Shown: piece after piece, positions 33,149 through 41,999 of the stretch | How the letters are laid out: every line of letters starts with the position of its first letter | How positions within the stretch are numbered: the first letter of the stretch is position 1 | Assembly (NCBI RefSeq): GCF_006715175.1 | Contig: NZ_VFMQ01000001.1 | Coordinates: forward strand, 806,001 to 870,000 | Direction: 5' to 3' | Length of the DNA: 64,000 nucleotides | From: Curtobacterium citreum | GTDB taxonomy: Bacteria; Actinomycetota; Actinomycetes; Actinomycetales; Microbacteriaceae | Notes under the pieces: generated by a model | Database searches by the model: none | The model's input: the letters and a program-made list of their open reading frames with translations, nothing else | Told to the model about the DNA's origin: nothing | Program-made: the position numbers and the translations under genes

Positions 33149-34495
33149 TCAGACGGCGCTCGAGCGGTCCGCGACCGCCTCGTCGCGCTCCAGGTCCCGC
33201 CGGATCGCGGCGCGCGACGCGCGCGTCCCGACCACGGGGATCGCGTGCGTGATCGCGAGGTGCAGGCGGTTGTCGGCGTCGTACCGGACCCGGAAGCGCT
33301 CCCACCGGACGAGCCACACGAGGGCGATCGCCAGCGCGACGAACCCGGACGCGGCACCGACGATGATGGCCCACCGTGGCCCCCAGGCATCCGCGACGGC
33401 GCCGACGATCGGTGCGCCGATGGGGGTGCCGCCCGCGAAGATCGCCATGTAGAGCGCCATCACGCGGCCGCGCATCGCCGGCTTCGTGGTGGTCTGGACG
33501 AGGGCGTTCGCGGTCGTCATGAACGTCAGCGAGGCGAGGCCGACGAACACCAGCACGACGGCGAACGACCAGTAGGTCGGGGCGAGGGCGGCCGCGGTGC
33601 ACGCGAGCCCGAACCCGGCCGAGGCGATCACGAGCGTGCGCATCCTCGGGCGGTCCCGCCGGGCGGAGAGGAGCGCACCGGCGACCGAGCCGATCGCCAT
33701 CACCGAGTTGAGCAGGCCGAACTCACCGGCGCCCTTGCCGAACTCGACGCGCGCCATCGTCGAGGTGAAGATCGGAAAGTTCACGCCGAACGTACCGACG
33801 ACGAAGATCATGCAGAGCACGACGATGATGTCCGGCCGGGTCCGGACGTACCGGAAGCCCGCCACGATCTGGCCCTTGCCGCGCCCTGCACGAGGTCGGT
33901 CGGCGAGCTGTGCGGGGTCGACGAACCGCAGCGCGACGAGGACCGCCAGGAACGAGCCGGCGTTGATGACGAACACCCATCCCGAGCCGATCGCGGCGAT
34001 GAGCACGCCCGCCACCGCGGGGCCGATCAGCCGCGCTGCGTTGAACGACGCGGAGTTCAGCGCGACGGCGTTCGCCACGTGCTCGCCCTGAACCACGTCG
34101 GAGACGAAGGCCTGTCGGATCGGGGTGTCGAACGCGGCGACGATGCCGAGCGCGAGCGCGAAGCCGTACAGCGACCAGAGCGTGGCGGTGTGGGTGAGGA
34201 CCATGACGCCGAGTCCCAGGCCGAGTGCCCCCATCAGGCCCTGGGTGAGCATGAGCATCTTCCGCCGGTCGAACCGGTCGGCCACGAGTCCGGTGAACGG
34301 CAGGAGGAGTAGCTGCGGACCGAACTGCAGGGCCATTGTGATGCCGACCGCGACGGCGTCGTTGTCGGAGAGCTCGGTGAGGACGATCCAGTCCTGCGCG
34401 GTGCGCTGCATCCACGTGCCGACGTTGGACACGAGCGCGCCGGCGAACCAGATGCGGTAGTTGCGGGCGGCCAGGGAACGGAACATGGCGGTCAC
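33149..34495 (-). CDS. MFS transporter (enterobactin-exporter-like/DUF894 type)
   Basis: 448 residues with about ten to twelve helices. The start FRSLAARNYRIWFAGALVSN, then RTAQDWIVL and LVADRFDRRKML near residue 78, fit the MFS_3/EntS-like group that exports siderophores or drugs. GTG 34495 forms a GTGA overlap with the MarR stop upstream, giving translational coupling; ATG 34486 is the alternative. Because it is co-transcribed with a MarR repressor it is probably an inducible efflux pump. Confidence 0.88.
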   Translation of the reverse strand: MTAMFRSLAARNYRIWFAGALVSNVGTWMQRTAQDWIVLTELSDNDAVAVGITMALQFGPQLLLLPFTGLVADRFDRRKMLMLTQGLMGALGLGLGVMVLTHTATLWSLYGFALALGIVAAFDTPIRQAFVSDVVQGEHVANAVALNSASFNAARLIGPAVAGVLIAAIGSGWVFVINAGSFLAVLVALRFVDPAQLADRPRAGRGKGQIVAGFRYVRTRPDIIVVLCMIFVVGTFGVNFPIFTSTMARVEFGKGAGEFGLLNSVMAIGSVAGALLSARRDRPRMRTLVIASAGFGLACTAAALAPTYWSFAVVLVFVGLASLTFMTTANALVQTTTKPAMRGRVMALYMAIFAGGTPIGAPIVGAVADAWGPRWAIIVGAASGFVALAIALVWLVRWERFRVRYDADNRLHLAITHAIPVVGTRASRAAIRRDLERDEAVADRSSAV

Positions 34496-34911
34496 TGCTG
34501 GGCCAGCCTCCTCATGACGTCGGTGGCGGCGGCCAGGGTGCGGCGTTCGTCGAGGGTGAGTGCGCCGAGCCTCGGCGTGAGCCAGTCGTCGCGGCGGCGC
34601 CGGGTCTCCTCCACGAAGGCGGACCCAGCCGGGGTGGCCGAGAGCAGCACCTTGCGGCGGTCGTCGCCGTGGCCGCACTTCGACACGAGGCCCCGTTCGA
34701 CGAGCGCAGCGACGGACTTCGTCATCGACGGGGGCGTCACCCCGTCCTGGCGGCTCAGCTCGGCGAGGGTCATCGCGCCCTCGCGGTGCAGCCGGGCGAG
34801 TGCCGAGAAGTGTGCGTCCGGCATGCTCGCGTCGGCCTTCTGCGCGCGGAGCGTCCGCGACAGCCGGTTCACGGCGATGCGGAGGTCGGTGGCGAGGGAG
34901 GAGTCGGGCAC
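34492..34911 (-). CDS. MarR-family regulator of the adjacent MFS exporter
   Basis: 139 residues. The recognition helix region is DGVTPPSMTKSVAALVERGL with the wing CGHGDDRRKVLLSATP. It begins a two-gene operon with the MFS exporter. GTG 34911 lies 7 nt after TAGGCT, and a palindrome stands just upstream of that element, consistent with autoregulation relieved by an exported compound. Confidence 0.88.
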   Translation of the reverse strand: MPDSSLATDLRIAVNRLSRTLRAQKADASMPDAHFSALARLHREGAMTLAELSRQDGVTPPSMTKSVAALVERGLVSKCGHGDDRRKVLLSATPAGSAFVEETRRRRDDWLTPRLGALTLDERRTLAAATDVMRRLAQQ

Positions 34912-34918
34912 GGCCGTT

Positions 34919-34924
34919 AGCCTA
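34919..34924 (-). promoter_or_regulatory. -10 element for the MarR-MFS operon
   Basis: TAGGCT on the minus strand 7 nt before GTG 34911. Confidence 0.45.
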
Positions 34925-34931
34925 CCTCATT

Positions 34932-34948
34932 AGTTCAGCGAACGAACT
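34932..34948. promoter_or_regulatory. Candidate MarR operator
   Basis: AGTTC-N7-GAACT, 8 bp upstream of the -10 of the MarR-MFS operon. MarR dimers typically bind such short spaced palindromes. Confidence 0.4.
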
Positions 34949-35082
34949 GGTTGCCCCGAGGTCGATCCGCGCGTGGGATGCCGTTCCGCCCGTCGGAGGA
35001 CGAATCGCGCATCGGACGTCGGAACTTCTGCCACCCAACGCGCGGATCGGTCTCCCATGACAGGCGCGATGGGCTCGAACCG

Positions 35083-35145
35083 CCGGACTGGAGGCACGGG
35101 TCGGGTGCGCGGGTCCGCCGACCTGACCCGCGCCTCCCGTCCGAC
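35083..35145. repeat. GGAGGC...GCCTCC palindrome with long loop
   Basis: CGGACTGGAGGCACGGGTC at the left and GACCTGACCCGCGCCTCC at the right, with an inner GCGCGGGTCCGC segment. The rest of the 34949-35232 interval shows no gene. Confidence 0.55.
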
Positions 35146-35156
35146 CGTGTGGTGAC

Positions 35157-35244
35157 GGACGCGCCGACAGCGCGCGTCGGACGCGCCGACAGCGCGCGTC
35201 GGACGCGCCGTCAGCGCTTGTCGGGCGCGCCGTCAGTGAGCGTC
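35157..35244. repeat. 22-bp tandem repeat, four copies
   Basis: Units start GGACGCGCCG at 35157, 35179, 35201 and 35223. The first two are identical, the last two diverge. Copy 4 contains the stop codon of the acetamidase gene, so the array grew out of, or into, that gene's 3' end. Confidence 0.9.
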
Positions 35245-36174
35245 CGGACCGGTGATCGCGTCGTGGGGGAGCAGGGCGTGCACCCCCCAGGTGCGGTTCG
35301 CGACCTGGGTCACCCGCAAGCTCACGGCGACGCTCGCCATCGCGAGCGCCTGGGCGCGGGAGATGTCGTACAGCCCGGCGATCCAGTCGACCATCCCGTC
35401 GAGCGCCGTCGTCGTCGCGGCGTTCAGGTCCGCGTCGAACCCGAAGGTGATCCGTCCAGCAGGGGTGTCCGCGTGGATGCCGGCGACCGGGACCTCGTCG
35501 ACGAGCGACAGCGTCATCGTGGTCGTCATCCCGCACTCGACCGCGGTACCGGACACCTCGCCGTCGCCCTGCGCGGCGTGGCCGTCGCCGACGGACAGCA
35601 TCGCGTCCGGCACGGTGACCGGCAGGAACAGCGTCGACCCGGCGACGAGCTCGCGGCAGTCGACGTTGCCGCCGCCGAGGGGCCGCGGCGGGATCGTGGA
35701 GTGCTCCCCGGTCGCTTCCGGCGGGAGCCCCACGACGCCGAGGAACGGCGCCGTGCGGACGCCGAGCCCCAGCTGGTTGCGCGCGGTGCCCGCGGCGGCG
35801 TCGACGTCCCAGAGCAGGGGACCGCGGGACGCCGGGTCCGCGAGCCCGAGCGCCCGGTTCAGTTCCGTGTCGATCCCACCGGACCCGGTGTAGCCCCAGT
35901 CGTCCGGCACGAGCGCGTCGAACCGCACGGCCAGGACCTGTCCGGGGCGGGCGCCCGTCACCGCGATCGGGCCGACCAGGCAGTGCCCGCGCCGCGCGTC
36001 GAGCAGGGTCGGTGCATCGGCGCCGGGCGACGCGAGGCGCCTCGTGTACCCGGCGGCGCTCAGCGTCCGGACGGTGACGGTGTCGCCGTCCACGGCGCGG
36101 AGCACGGGGGCGCGCTCGGCGGTGAGGACGTCGACGGCGGTGTCGAGCGAGGCATCGAGGCGGTGGGAGGTCAC
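35233..36174 (-). CDS. Acetamidase/formamidase family protein
   Basis: 313-residue amidase that hydrolyses short-chain amides to ammonia and the acid. Family landmarks visible are VRFDALVPDDWGYTG near residue 100, NVDCRELVAGSTLFLPV near 175, and SVGDGHAAQGDGEVSGTAVE near 198, the last holding metal-site residues. GTG 36174 has GGGAGG upstream. The C-terminal end ALLPHDAITGPDAH lies in a tandem repeat. It is followed upstream by a phosphate-transport operon on the same strand with a 44-bp gap. Confidence 0.88.
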   Translation of the reverse strand: MTSHRLDASLDTAVDVLTAERAPVLRAVDGDTVTVRTLSAAGYTRRLASPGADAPTLLDARRGHCLVGPIAVTGARPGQVLAVRFDALVPDDWGYTGSGGIDTELNRALGLADPASRGPLLWDVDAAAGTARNQLGLGVRTAPFLGVVGLPPEATGEHSTIPPRPLGGGNVDCRELVAGSTLFLPVTVPDAMLSVGDGHAAQGDGEVSGTAVECGMTTTMTLSLVDEVPVAGIHADTPAGRITFGFDADLNAATTTALDGMVDWIAGLYDISRAQALAMASVAVSLRVTQVANRTWGVHALLPHDAITGPDAH

Positions 36175-36218
36175 CGGACGATCCTCCCAGCCGCCCCGCC
36201 CCAGTGGACTCAGCGGAC

Positions 36219-36488
36219 TCAGTGGAACTGCGGGATCGTCAGCCAGATCCCGTAGAGGACGGCAGCGGCGCACACCGCGAAGCAGACCACGGCGCCGGCG
36301 AGGGCGGCCGGTGGCGTGTGCCCGGACCGCGGGGTCTCGTCGCGGTACTCGGTGCGCTCGCCGGCGGCGTCGACGGGCTGCCCGGTCCCGAGCAGTCGCA
36401 GGCCGAGCGTGTAGACGAGCACGACGCCGACCGCGGCGACGAACCCGACGCCGGCGACGATCCCGATGCTGCTGAAGTCGATGGACAC
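36219..36488 (-). CDS. Small membrane protein linked to PiT transporter
   Basis: 89 residues with two transmembrane helices (about 8-30 and 62-82) around a charged loop containing GERTEYRDETPRSG. It begins 9 bp after the phosphate transporter stop and is thus its operon partner. Family name not recognised; a role in phosphate transport is suggested only by position. Confidence 0.6.
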   Translation of the reverse strand: MSIDFSSIGIVAGVGFVAAVGVVLVYTLGLRLLGTGQPVDAAGERTEYRDETPRSGHTPPAALAGAVVCFAVCAAAVLYGIWLTIPQFH

Positions 36489-36497
36489 GGTCGCTCC

Positions 36498-37643
36498 CTA
36501 GGCCGACACCGAGGCGGAAGCGGGTTCCGTCGGCTGCTCGTCGTTGACGGTGTCCTTCGTGATCGGCTTCCGCCGCGCGAGGAAGAAGAAGCCGAGGCCC
36601 CCGACCAGGGCGAGCACCGCGACGACCACCAGGCCGATCGTGCTCGTCGAGGCCACCAGGGTCGCCAGGGCACCGACGACCGCGGCGGCGGGGAGCGTGA
36701 TCACCCACGCCACGACGATCCGGCCGACCACCGACCAGTGCACGTCGGCGAGCTTCTTGCCGAGGCCGGAGCCGATGACCGAGCCGCTCGTGACGTGCGT
36801 CGTCGAGAGCGCGAACCCGAGGTGCGACGACACCAGGATCGTCGCCGCGGAGCTCGTCTCGGCAGCGAAGCCCTGCGGGGACTGCACGTCGGAGATCTTC
36901 TTGCCGACCGTGCGCATGATCCGCCAGCCGCCCGTGTAGGTGCCGAGGCCGATCGCCAACCCGCACGCCAGGATCACCCAGAGCGCCGGACCGGTGCCGG
37001 ACGGCTGGTAGTTCGCGGCGATCAGGGTCAGCGTGATGACGCCCATCGTCTTCTGCGCGTCGTTCGTGCCGTGCGCGAGCGACACCAGCGACGCCGAGAT
37101 CGTCTGCCCGTGCCGGAAGCCCGTGGCGGCGCCGTGCGTGGTCGCGTTCTTCGTGAGCGTGTACGCCAGGTACGTCGCGACGAGGGCGATCACGCCCGCG
37201 ATCACGGGCGACAGGAGCGCCGGCAGCACGACCTTCGACACGACGGTGGCCCAGTCGACCGAGTGCAGCCCGGCACCGATGATCGACGCGCCGATGAGCC
37301 CGCCGAACAGGGCGTGCGTCGACGACGACGGCAGCCCGAAGTACCAGGTGGCGAGGTTCCAGAGCACCGCGCCGACGAGTCCCGCGAAGATCATGGTCGG
37401 GCTGATCTGGATGCCGTCCTGGCCCTCGCGGATGATGCCCTGCGAGACCGTCTTCGCGACCTCGGTGGACAGGAAGGCGCCGACCACGTTCAGGACGGCG
37501 GAGATGAGCACGGCGGTCCGGGGCTTCAGGGCTCCGGTGGCGACCGAGGTGGCCATGGCGTTCGCGGTGTCGTGGAAGCCGTTCGTGAAGTCGAACACGA
37601 GGGCCACCACGATCACCAGCACGACGGTGACGAGGACGTCCAT
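36498..37643 (-). CDS. pit: PiT-family inorganic phosphate transporter
   Basis: 381 residues with about ten helices. The two signature repeats are clear: FDFTNGFHDTANAMAT near residue 17 and SLAHGTNDAQKTMGVI near residue 200. It takes up metal-phosphate with protons or sodium. ATG 37643 lies 7 nt after TACCGT. No PhoU-like partner is present, but the short membrane protein downstream shares its operon. Confidence 0.93.
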   Translation of the reverse strand: MDVLVTVVLVIVVALVFDFTNGFHDTANAMATSVATGALKPRTAVLISAVLNVVGAFLSTEVAKTVSQGIIREGQDGIQISPTMIFAGLVGAVLWNLATWYFGLPSSSTHALFGGLIGASIIGAGLHSVDWATVVSKVVLPALLSPVIAGVIALVATYLAYTLTKNATTHGAATGFRHGQTISASLVSLAHGTNDAQKTMGVITLTLIAANYQPSGTGPALWVILACGLAIGLGTYTGGWRIMRTVGKKISDVQSPQGFAAETSSAATILVSSHLGFALSTTHVTSGSVIGSGLGKKLADVHWSVVGRIVVAWVITLPAAAVVGALATLVASTSTIGLVVVAVLALVGGLGFFFLARRKPITKDTVNDEQPTEPASASVSA

Positions 37644-37650
37644 GGCGGTG

Positions 37651-37656
37651 ACGGTA
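37651..37656 (-). promoter_or_regulatory. -10 element for pit
   Basis: TACCGT on the minus strand 7 nt before ATG 37643. Confidence 0.45.
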
Positions 37657-37730
37657 GGCCCGCCGGGGACCCGCTGCGTGAACGCCGGGTGAACACGCGC
37701 GCGGGTTGCACGGTCTGCGAGGATGCACCC

Positions 37731-38600
37731 GTGCCGACCTTCTCCGCAGCCCGGGGCGACGCCTCGTTCACCGACGCGCACGGCGTCGAGATCGTCTACT
37801 CCACGTGGCGAGCGGGACGGCCGCGGGGCATCGTGCAGATCGCGCACGGCGTCGGCGAGCACTCGCTCCGGTACGAGGCGCTCGCGCAGGACCTCGTCCG
37901 CGCCGGGTGGACCGTGCACGCGAACGACCACCGCGGGCACGGCCGCACGGGATTGGGGCAGTGGGACGGCGACCACGCGCAGCTCGGCCGGCTCGGACCC
38001 GGTGGGTTGCGGGCCGCGATCGCCGTGGTCGAGCAGATGACCGCGGTCGCGCGCGAGCAGGACCCCGGTCTGCCGCTCGTGCTGCTCGGGCACTCGTGGG
38101 GCTCGCTCATGGCGCAGCGGATCGTGAACACCTCGTCCGCCGCGTACGACGGGGTCGTGCTCTCCGCCACGGCGTACCGCCTGCCCGGCTGGATGAACAG
38201 CGGCGACCTGAACGCCCGGCACGCGGGCTCCGGCCCGACGCGCTACGAGTGGATCAGCCGCGACCGGGCGATCATCGAGGCGATCGCGGCGGACCCGCTC
38301 GCGGTCGAGGCGGACGTGCTGCAGCTCTTCGGCCTCCGCGACACCCTCCGGCTGCTCGGGGTCCCGCGGCGCCGCATCCCGCACAACCTGCCCGTGCTGC
38401 TGCAGGTCGGGTCCGAGGACACGCTCGGCGGCCCCCGCTCGATCGAGCGGCTCGCGCAGGCGTACCGCCGCCGTGGCGGACTGTCGGACGTGCAGGTGCA
38501 CGTCTACGAGGGGGCGCGGCACGAGGTCTACAACGAGACGAACCGGGACGAGGTGGTCGCCGACCTGGTCGCGTGGCTCGACCGGCACGTGGGTCGCTGA
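37731..38600 (+). CDS. Alpha/beta hydrolase, monoacylglycerol-lipase-like
   Basis: 289 residues. IAHGVGEHSLRYEALAQDL near residue 38 and DHRGHGRTG near 65 are typical of the lysophospholipase/monoglyceride lipase group. The nucleophile is in LLGHSWGSLMAQ near residue 120, the acid in VGSEDTLGG near 230 and the histidine in GARHEVYNE near 260. No signal peptide, so cytoplasmic. GTG 37731 has GAGGA upstream. Likely substrate is a lipid monoester. Confidence 0.86.
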   Translation: MPTFSAARGDASFTDAHGVEIVYSTWRAGRPRGIVQIAHGVGEHSLRYEALAQDLVRAGWTVHANDHRGHGRTGLGQWDGDHAQLGRLGPGGLRAAIAVVEQMTAVAREQDPGLPLVLLGHSWGSLMAQRIVNTSSAAYDGVVLSATAYRLPGWMNSGDLNARHAGSGPTRYEWISRDRAIIEAIAADPLAVEADVLQLFGLRDTLRLLGVPRRRIPHNLPVLLQVGSEDTLGGPRSIERLAQAYRRRGGLSDVQVHVYEGARHEVYNETNRDEVVADLVAWLDRHVGR

Positions 38601-38612
38601 CGCGACCGGACA

Positions 38613-38667
38613 CGGGATGGGACGGGAGGCTCGTGGCGGGCCTGCCACGATCCTCCAGTCCGATCCG
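38613..38667. terminator. Hairpin after the lipase gene
   Basis: GGAGGCTCGTGGC ... GCCACGATCCTCC with further pairing outside; 13 nt after the stop. Another degenerate copy of the dispersed palindrome. Confidence 0.55.
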
Positions 38668-38676
38668 TGGCGGGCG

Positions 38677-38682
38677 TAGGCT
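38677..38682 (+). promoter_or_regulatory. -10 element for the lipoate ligase gene
   Basis: TAGGCT 6 nt before GTG 38689. Confidence 0.45.
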
Positions 38683-38688
38683 CGTCCC

Positions 38689-39738
38689 GTGCACGGTGAG
38701 TACAAGGTCCCCGGAGGCAAGCTGGTCGTCGTCGACCTCGAGGTCGTCGACGGGAGCATCCAGGAGTTCCGCCTGGCGGGCGACTTCTTCCTCGAACCCG
38801 ACGACGCCCTCCCGCTGATCGACCAGGCCGTGACCGGCCTGCCCGCGACCACCGACGCGGCCGGCATCGCCGCCGCGGTCCGCGGCGCGCTGCCCGAGGA
38901 CGCCGTCCTGCTCGGCTTCACGCCCGAGTCCGTGGGCGTGGCCGTCCGACGCGCGCTCTCACGGGCGTCGACGTGGCAGGAGTACGACTGGGAGATCGTC
39001 CACGAGGGACCGATCAGCCCGAACGAGCACCTCGCGCTCGACCAGGTCCTGACCGAGGAGGTCGGCGCCGGACGCCGCGGCCCGACCCTGCGCATCTGGG
39101 AGTGGGACCAGCCCGCGGTCGTGATCGGGTCGTTCCAGTCCCTCAAGAACGAGGTCGACCCCGCCGGCGCCGAGAAGTACGGCGTGCAGGTCGTCCGCCG
39201 CATCTCCGGCGGCGGCGCGATGTTCATGGACGCCGGTGCGATCATCTCGTACTCGCTCTACGTCCCGACCGACCTCGTGCAGGGCATGACCTTCGCGGAC
39301 TCGTACGCCTACCTGGACGAGTGGGTGATCGAGGCACTGAAGTCCCTCGGCATCGAGGCGTACTACCAGCCGCTCAACGACATCACCTCGACGAAGGGCA
39401 AGATCGGCGGGGCGGCCCAGAAGCGCCTCGGCACCGGGGCGCTGCTCCACCACGCCACGATGAGCTACGACATGGACGGCCAGAAGATGGTCGAGGTCCT
39501 GCGGATCGGGCGCGAGAAGATGAGCGACAAGGGGACGACCTCGGCGGCGAAGCGGGTCGACCCGCTGCGCTCGCAGACCGGGCTGACGCGCGCCGAGATC
39601 ATCGACCGGTTGATCGGCACGTTCACGAAGCTGTACGGGGCGCACGAGGGACACGTGACCGAGGCCGAGCGGGCCCGGGCGCAGGAGCTCGTGCACACGA
39701 AGTTCGACACGCGGGAGTGGCTCGAGCGGGTCCCCTGA
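38689..39738 (+). CDS. Lipoate-protein ligase A family protein with N-terminal accessory domain
   Basis: 349 residues. Residues 1-90 (HGEYKVPGGKLVVVDLEV, LAGDFFLEPDDALP) resemble the accessory domain that in E. coli LplA is C-terminal. The catalytic domain follows, with VVRRISGGGAMFMDAG near residue 170 and LNDITSTKGKIGGAAQKR near residue 232, which holds the catalytic lysine. It activates lipoate (or octanoate) as the adenylate and transfers it to E2 or GcvH proteins. The domain order is the reverse of the E. coli enzyme. Confidence 0.87.
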   Translation: MHGEYKVPGGKLVVVDLEVVDGSIQEFRLAGDFFLEPDDALPLIDQAVTGLPATTDAAGIAAAVRGALPEDAVLLGFTPESVGVAVRRALSRASTWQEYDWEIVHEGPISPNEHLALDQVLTEEVGAGRRGPTLRIWEWDQPAVVIGSFQSLKNEVDPAGAEKYGVQVVRRISGGGAMFMDAGAIISYSLYVPTDLVQGMTFADSYAYLDEWVIEALKSLGIEAYYQPLNDITSTKGKIGGAAQKRLGTGALLHHATMSYDMDGQKMVEVLRIGREKMSDKGTTSAAKRVDPLRSQTGLTRAEIIDRLIGTFTKLYGAHEGHVTEAERARAQELVHTKFDTREWLERVP

Positions 39739-39797
39739 TCGTCCGTCCGATCCACGGGATCATCCGCGCGGCGGAGGTGTCACCCGCCCGGCTGACG

Positions 39798-39803
39798 TAC
39801 CGT
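39798..39803 (+). promoter_or_regulatory. -10 element for the gene at 39811
   Basis: TACCGT 7 nt before GTG 39811. Confidence 0.45.
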
Positions 39804-39810
39804 CGGGCAC

Positions 39811-40140
39811 GTGAACTGGTTGATCCTCATGGGGGCGGTGGCCGCAGCGGTCGTCGTGATGTGGATCGCCGATCGCCTGGGGTGGATCGACCTGTCGAAC
39901 AAGGCCACTCGCTCGGGCGGATCCGGCGGCGCCATCTCGATGATGGACGAGGTCTTCGCGCCGACACGGCACGAGTCCCAGTCCGAGTACGAACGGCAGT
40001 CACGCTTGCCCCGGGAAGCCCCGACGCCGGCCGACGACGACCACGACCTGCTCAGCGGCAGCGTGCTCATCAAGGTCCCCGCGGTCGGGCACACCGGACG
40101 GCACGAGGCCCGTCCGGGCACGCTCGACCGCAGCTACTGA
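39811..40140 (+). CDS. Membrane-anchored small protein (DUF6191-like)
   Basis: 109 residues. One N-terminal helix (NWLILMGAVAAAVVVMWIA) then a hydrophilic part with MMDEVFAPTRHESQSEYERQ, a segment that recalls the DUF6191 family of actinobacteria; this is a recollection, not a search result. The remainder is probably cytoplasmic. Function unknown. It converges with the acetyltransferase-like gene 6 bp away. Confidence 0.6.
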   Translation: MNWLILMGAVAAAVVVMWIADRLGWIDLSNKATRSGGSGGAISMMDEVFAPTRHESQSEYERQSRLPREAPTPADDDHDLLSGSVLIKVPAVGHTGRHEARPGTLDRSY

Positions 40141-40146
40141 CCCCGA

Positions 40147-40431
40147 CTAGCGGGTCGTCAGCTCTTGGTAGTCCGGGTGCCGCTCGATCCAGGCCTTGAC
40201 GTAGCTGCACAGCGGGACGACCCGTCGTGTGCCCTCGCGCACGTCGTCCAGCGCGTGCTGGACGAGGATCGACGCGTGACCACCACCTCGGTGTGCCGGG
40301 TCGACCTCGGTGTGGGTGAAGCGGATCTCGTCGCCCTCCACCTCGTACGCGGCGAACCCGATCACCTCGCCGTCCTCGACCAGGGAGTACTGCTGCGCGT
40401 CGGTGTCGTTCCGGACCTCGGGTGATGCCAT
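40147..40431 (-). CDS. Small GCN5-related acetyltransferase-like protein
   Basis: 94 residues matching the compact YidJ/Acetyltransf_CG group: FAAYEVEGDEIRFTHTEVDP, then GGGHASILVQHALDDVREGT as the CoA-binding turn, then VVPLCSYVKAWIERHPDYQ, which is very typical of the group. Acceptor unknown. ATG 40431 lies 7 nt after TAGCGT; the longer frame is rejected. Confidence 0.88.
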   Translation of the reverse strand: MASPEVRNDTDAQQYSLVEDGEVIGFAAYEVEGDEIRFTHTEVDPAHRGGGHASILVQHALDDVREGTRRVVPLCSYVKAWIERHPDYQELTTR

Positions 40432-40438
40432 GCGGGCG

Positions 40439-40444
40439 ACGCTA
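40439..40444 (-). promoter_or_regulatory. -10 element for the small GNAT gene
   Basis: TAGCGT on the minus strand 7 nt before ATG 40431. Confidence 0.45.
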
Positions 40445-40535
40445 CGCCACGGCCCTGACCACGTTCCGGCTGCGGTCCCGCGCAGTGCTCCCGCCGATCC
40501 CCGAACGCGGGGCTGTGACCGCTCCCGGAACGCAC

Positions 40536-40541
40536 TACTGT
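40536..40541 (+). promoter_or_regulatory. -10 element for the gene at 40548
   Basis: TACTGT 6 nt before GTG 40548. Confidence 0.45.
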
Positions 40542-40547
40542 CACCTC

Positions 40548-41909
40548 GTGCACGACCAGACACCGCCCCTGCGCTTCCGGACCCCGCCCGGGTGGCCCAC
40601 GCCCTCGCCCGAGTGGGTCGAGCTGTACCAGGGCACCGAGCCCGCCGCCGGGTGGAGCCCGGCCGCCGACGTGCCCCCGGCGCCCGCGGGGTGGCTGTTC
40701 TGGGCGCTCACCCGATCGATGCGCCGGCGTCTCCCGCGATCCGGCACGGTCGTGCTGAACGTCGGTGCGGCGGCAACCGTCGCGTCCGCCGTGGCCGTCG
40801 CCGTCCTGACGGTCCTCGGTCTGCCCGCGGTCTTCGCGCTCCCGACGCTCGTCGCCGGTGCCGCGCTCTGGGTCGTCGGGGTGGTCCGTCGTGGCGACGC
40901 CGTGATCGATGCCGTCGCGGAGGTCCGCGCCTGGGCGGCCGAGCGTCGGGCGGCGGAGCTCCCCGCGCGCGCCGCACAGGCACACCCCGGTGCGACCGCC
41001 GACGAGGCGCTCGGCGCCTGGGACGCCGAGGCGTGGTCGATCCCCGCCGCTCGACCCTTCACCGAGGGTGCCCCGTCCCGGGCGTTGCCCAGGGCGCTGC
41101 ACACGGTCGCGGGGTTCACCGCCGGTGCCGCGGCTCTGGTGCTGCTCGGCGGCTCCCTCGTGGCTGCGGTCCCCGCCGTCGACTCCGTCGGGCAGGAGCT
41201 GTCCGCCGCGTCCAGCACGGACGGCAGCGGCCCGTCCGCGGACGACCCGTCGGCGTCGGGCGGGGACGACGCCCCGCAGCCCGGCTGGGCGTCCGACGAC
41301 GGCAGCATCAAGACGTACTGGCTGGCCGCCGACGACGAGTGGGAGGCCACCTGCGACATGACCCCGGGGACCACCACCTGCGACCCGTGGGAGATCACGA
41401 GCGACCACAGCTGCACGGCGATCGTCACGGTCGGGTTCTTCGCCTCGGCGGACGACGACCAGCCGAGCCGCGTCGAGGAGCGCACGGTCAGCCTGACGAA
41501 GGGCGTCCCGCTGGTCCTGGTCGAGAACTACGACGAAGAAGCCTCGGACATCGTCGACGTGACCTGTGCGACCGGCGGCGAGACCGACGGCGACCGCGTG
41601 ACGGCGACCCAGCACGAGGACACGACCGTGGCCGACGCCGACGTCCCCGACGGGTGCGACGAGGAGGACTGCGTGGCGTTCGCCGTCACGCCCTCCGCCG
41701 ACTGCGCCGCCGCGGCCGTGCAGTTCACCGTCGACGCGGCGGTCGGGTCCCTGACGAAGCCGCACGACGTCGCCGTGGTCACGCCGCTGCACGCCGGGAA
41801 GGCCACCGACGTGTTCGTCGGGGGGACGGAGCACGCATCCGACGTGCACGCCGGAGCGGTGACCTGCCGGACGGCGTCCGACCAGCCGGGGTCCGCGACC
41901 AACTCCTGA
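40548..41909 (+). CDS. Hypothetical membrane protein with Cys-rich extracytoplasmic domain
   Basis: 453 residues. A Pro/Trp-rich cytoplasmic start is followed by two helices (about 65-105), a cytoplasmic helical segment, a third helix (about 186-208) and a ~245-residue acidic extracellular domain with eight to nine cysteines, several in CDMTPGTTTCD- and DGCDEEDC-like pairs suggesting disulfides. The Ser/Asp-rich stretch after the last helix is a linker. No family recognised. It is leaderless and monocistronic. Confidence 0.65.
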   Translation: MHDQTPPLRFRTPPGWPTPSPEWVELYQGTEPAAGWSPAADVPPAPAGWLFWALTRSMRRRLPRSGTVVLNVGAAATVASAVAVAVLTVLGLPAVFALPTLVAGAALWVVGVVRRGDAVIDAVAEVRAWAAERRAAELPARAAQAHPGATADEALGAWDAEAWSIPAARPFTEGAPSRALPRALHTVAGFTAGAAALVLLGGSLVAAVPAVDSVGQELSAASSTDGSGPSADDPSASGGDDAPQPGWASDDGSIKTYWLAADDEWEATCDMTPGTTTCDPWEITSDHSCTAIVTVGFFASADDDQPSRVEERTVSLTKGVPLVLVENYDEEASDIVDVTCATGGETDGDRVTATQHEDTTVADADVPDGCDEEDCVAFAVTPSADCAAAAVQFTVDAAVGSLTKPHDVAVVTPLHAGKATDVFVGGTEHASDVHAGAVTCRTASDQPGSATNS

Positions 41910-41999
41910 CCGGCGCGGGCACCGCCGCCCGGCGACGGCTCCGGCACGCAGCACCGACACCGGCACCGGCGCCCGCCTCGGGTCGGGGAGGATGGTCCG

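Noticed and set aside
35157..35244. Possible CRISPR array
   Set aside because: Units are head-to-tail without spacers and only four in number.
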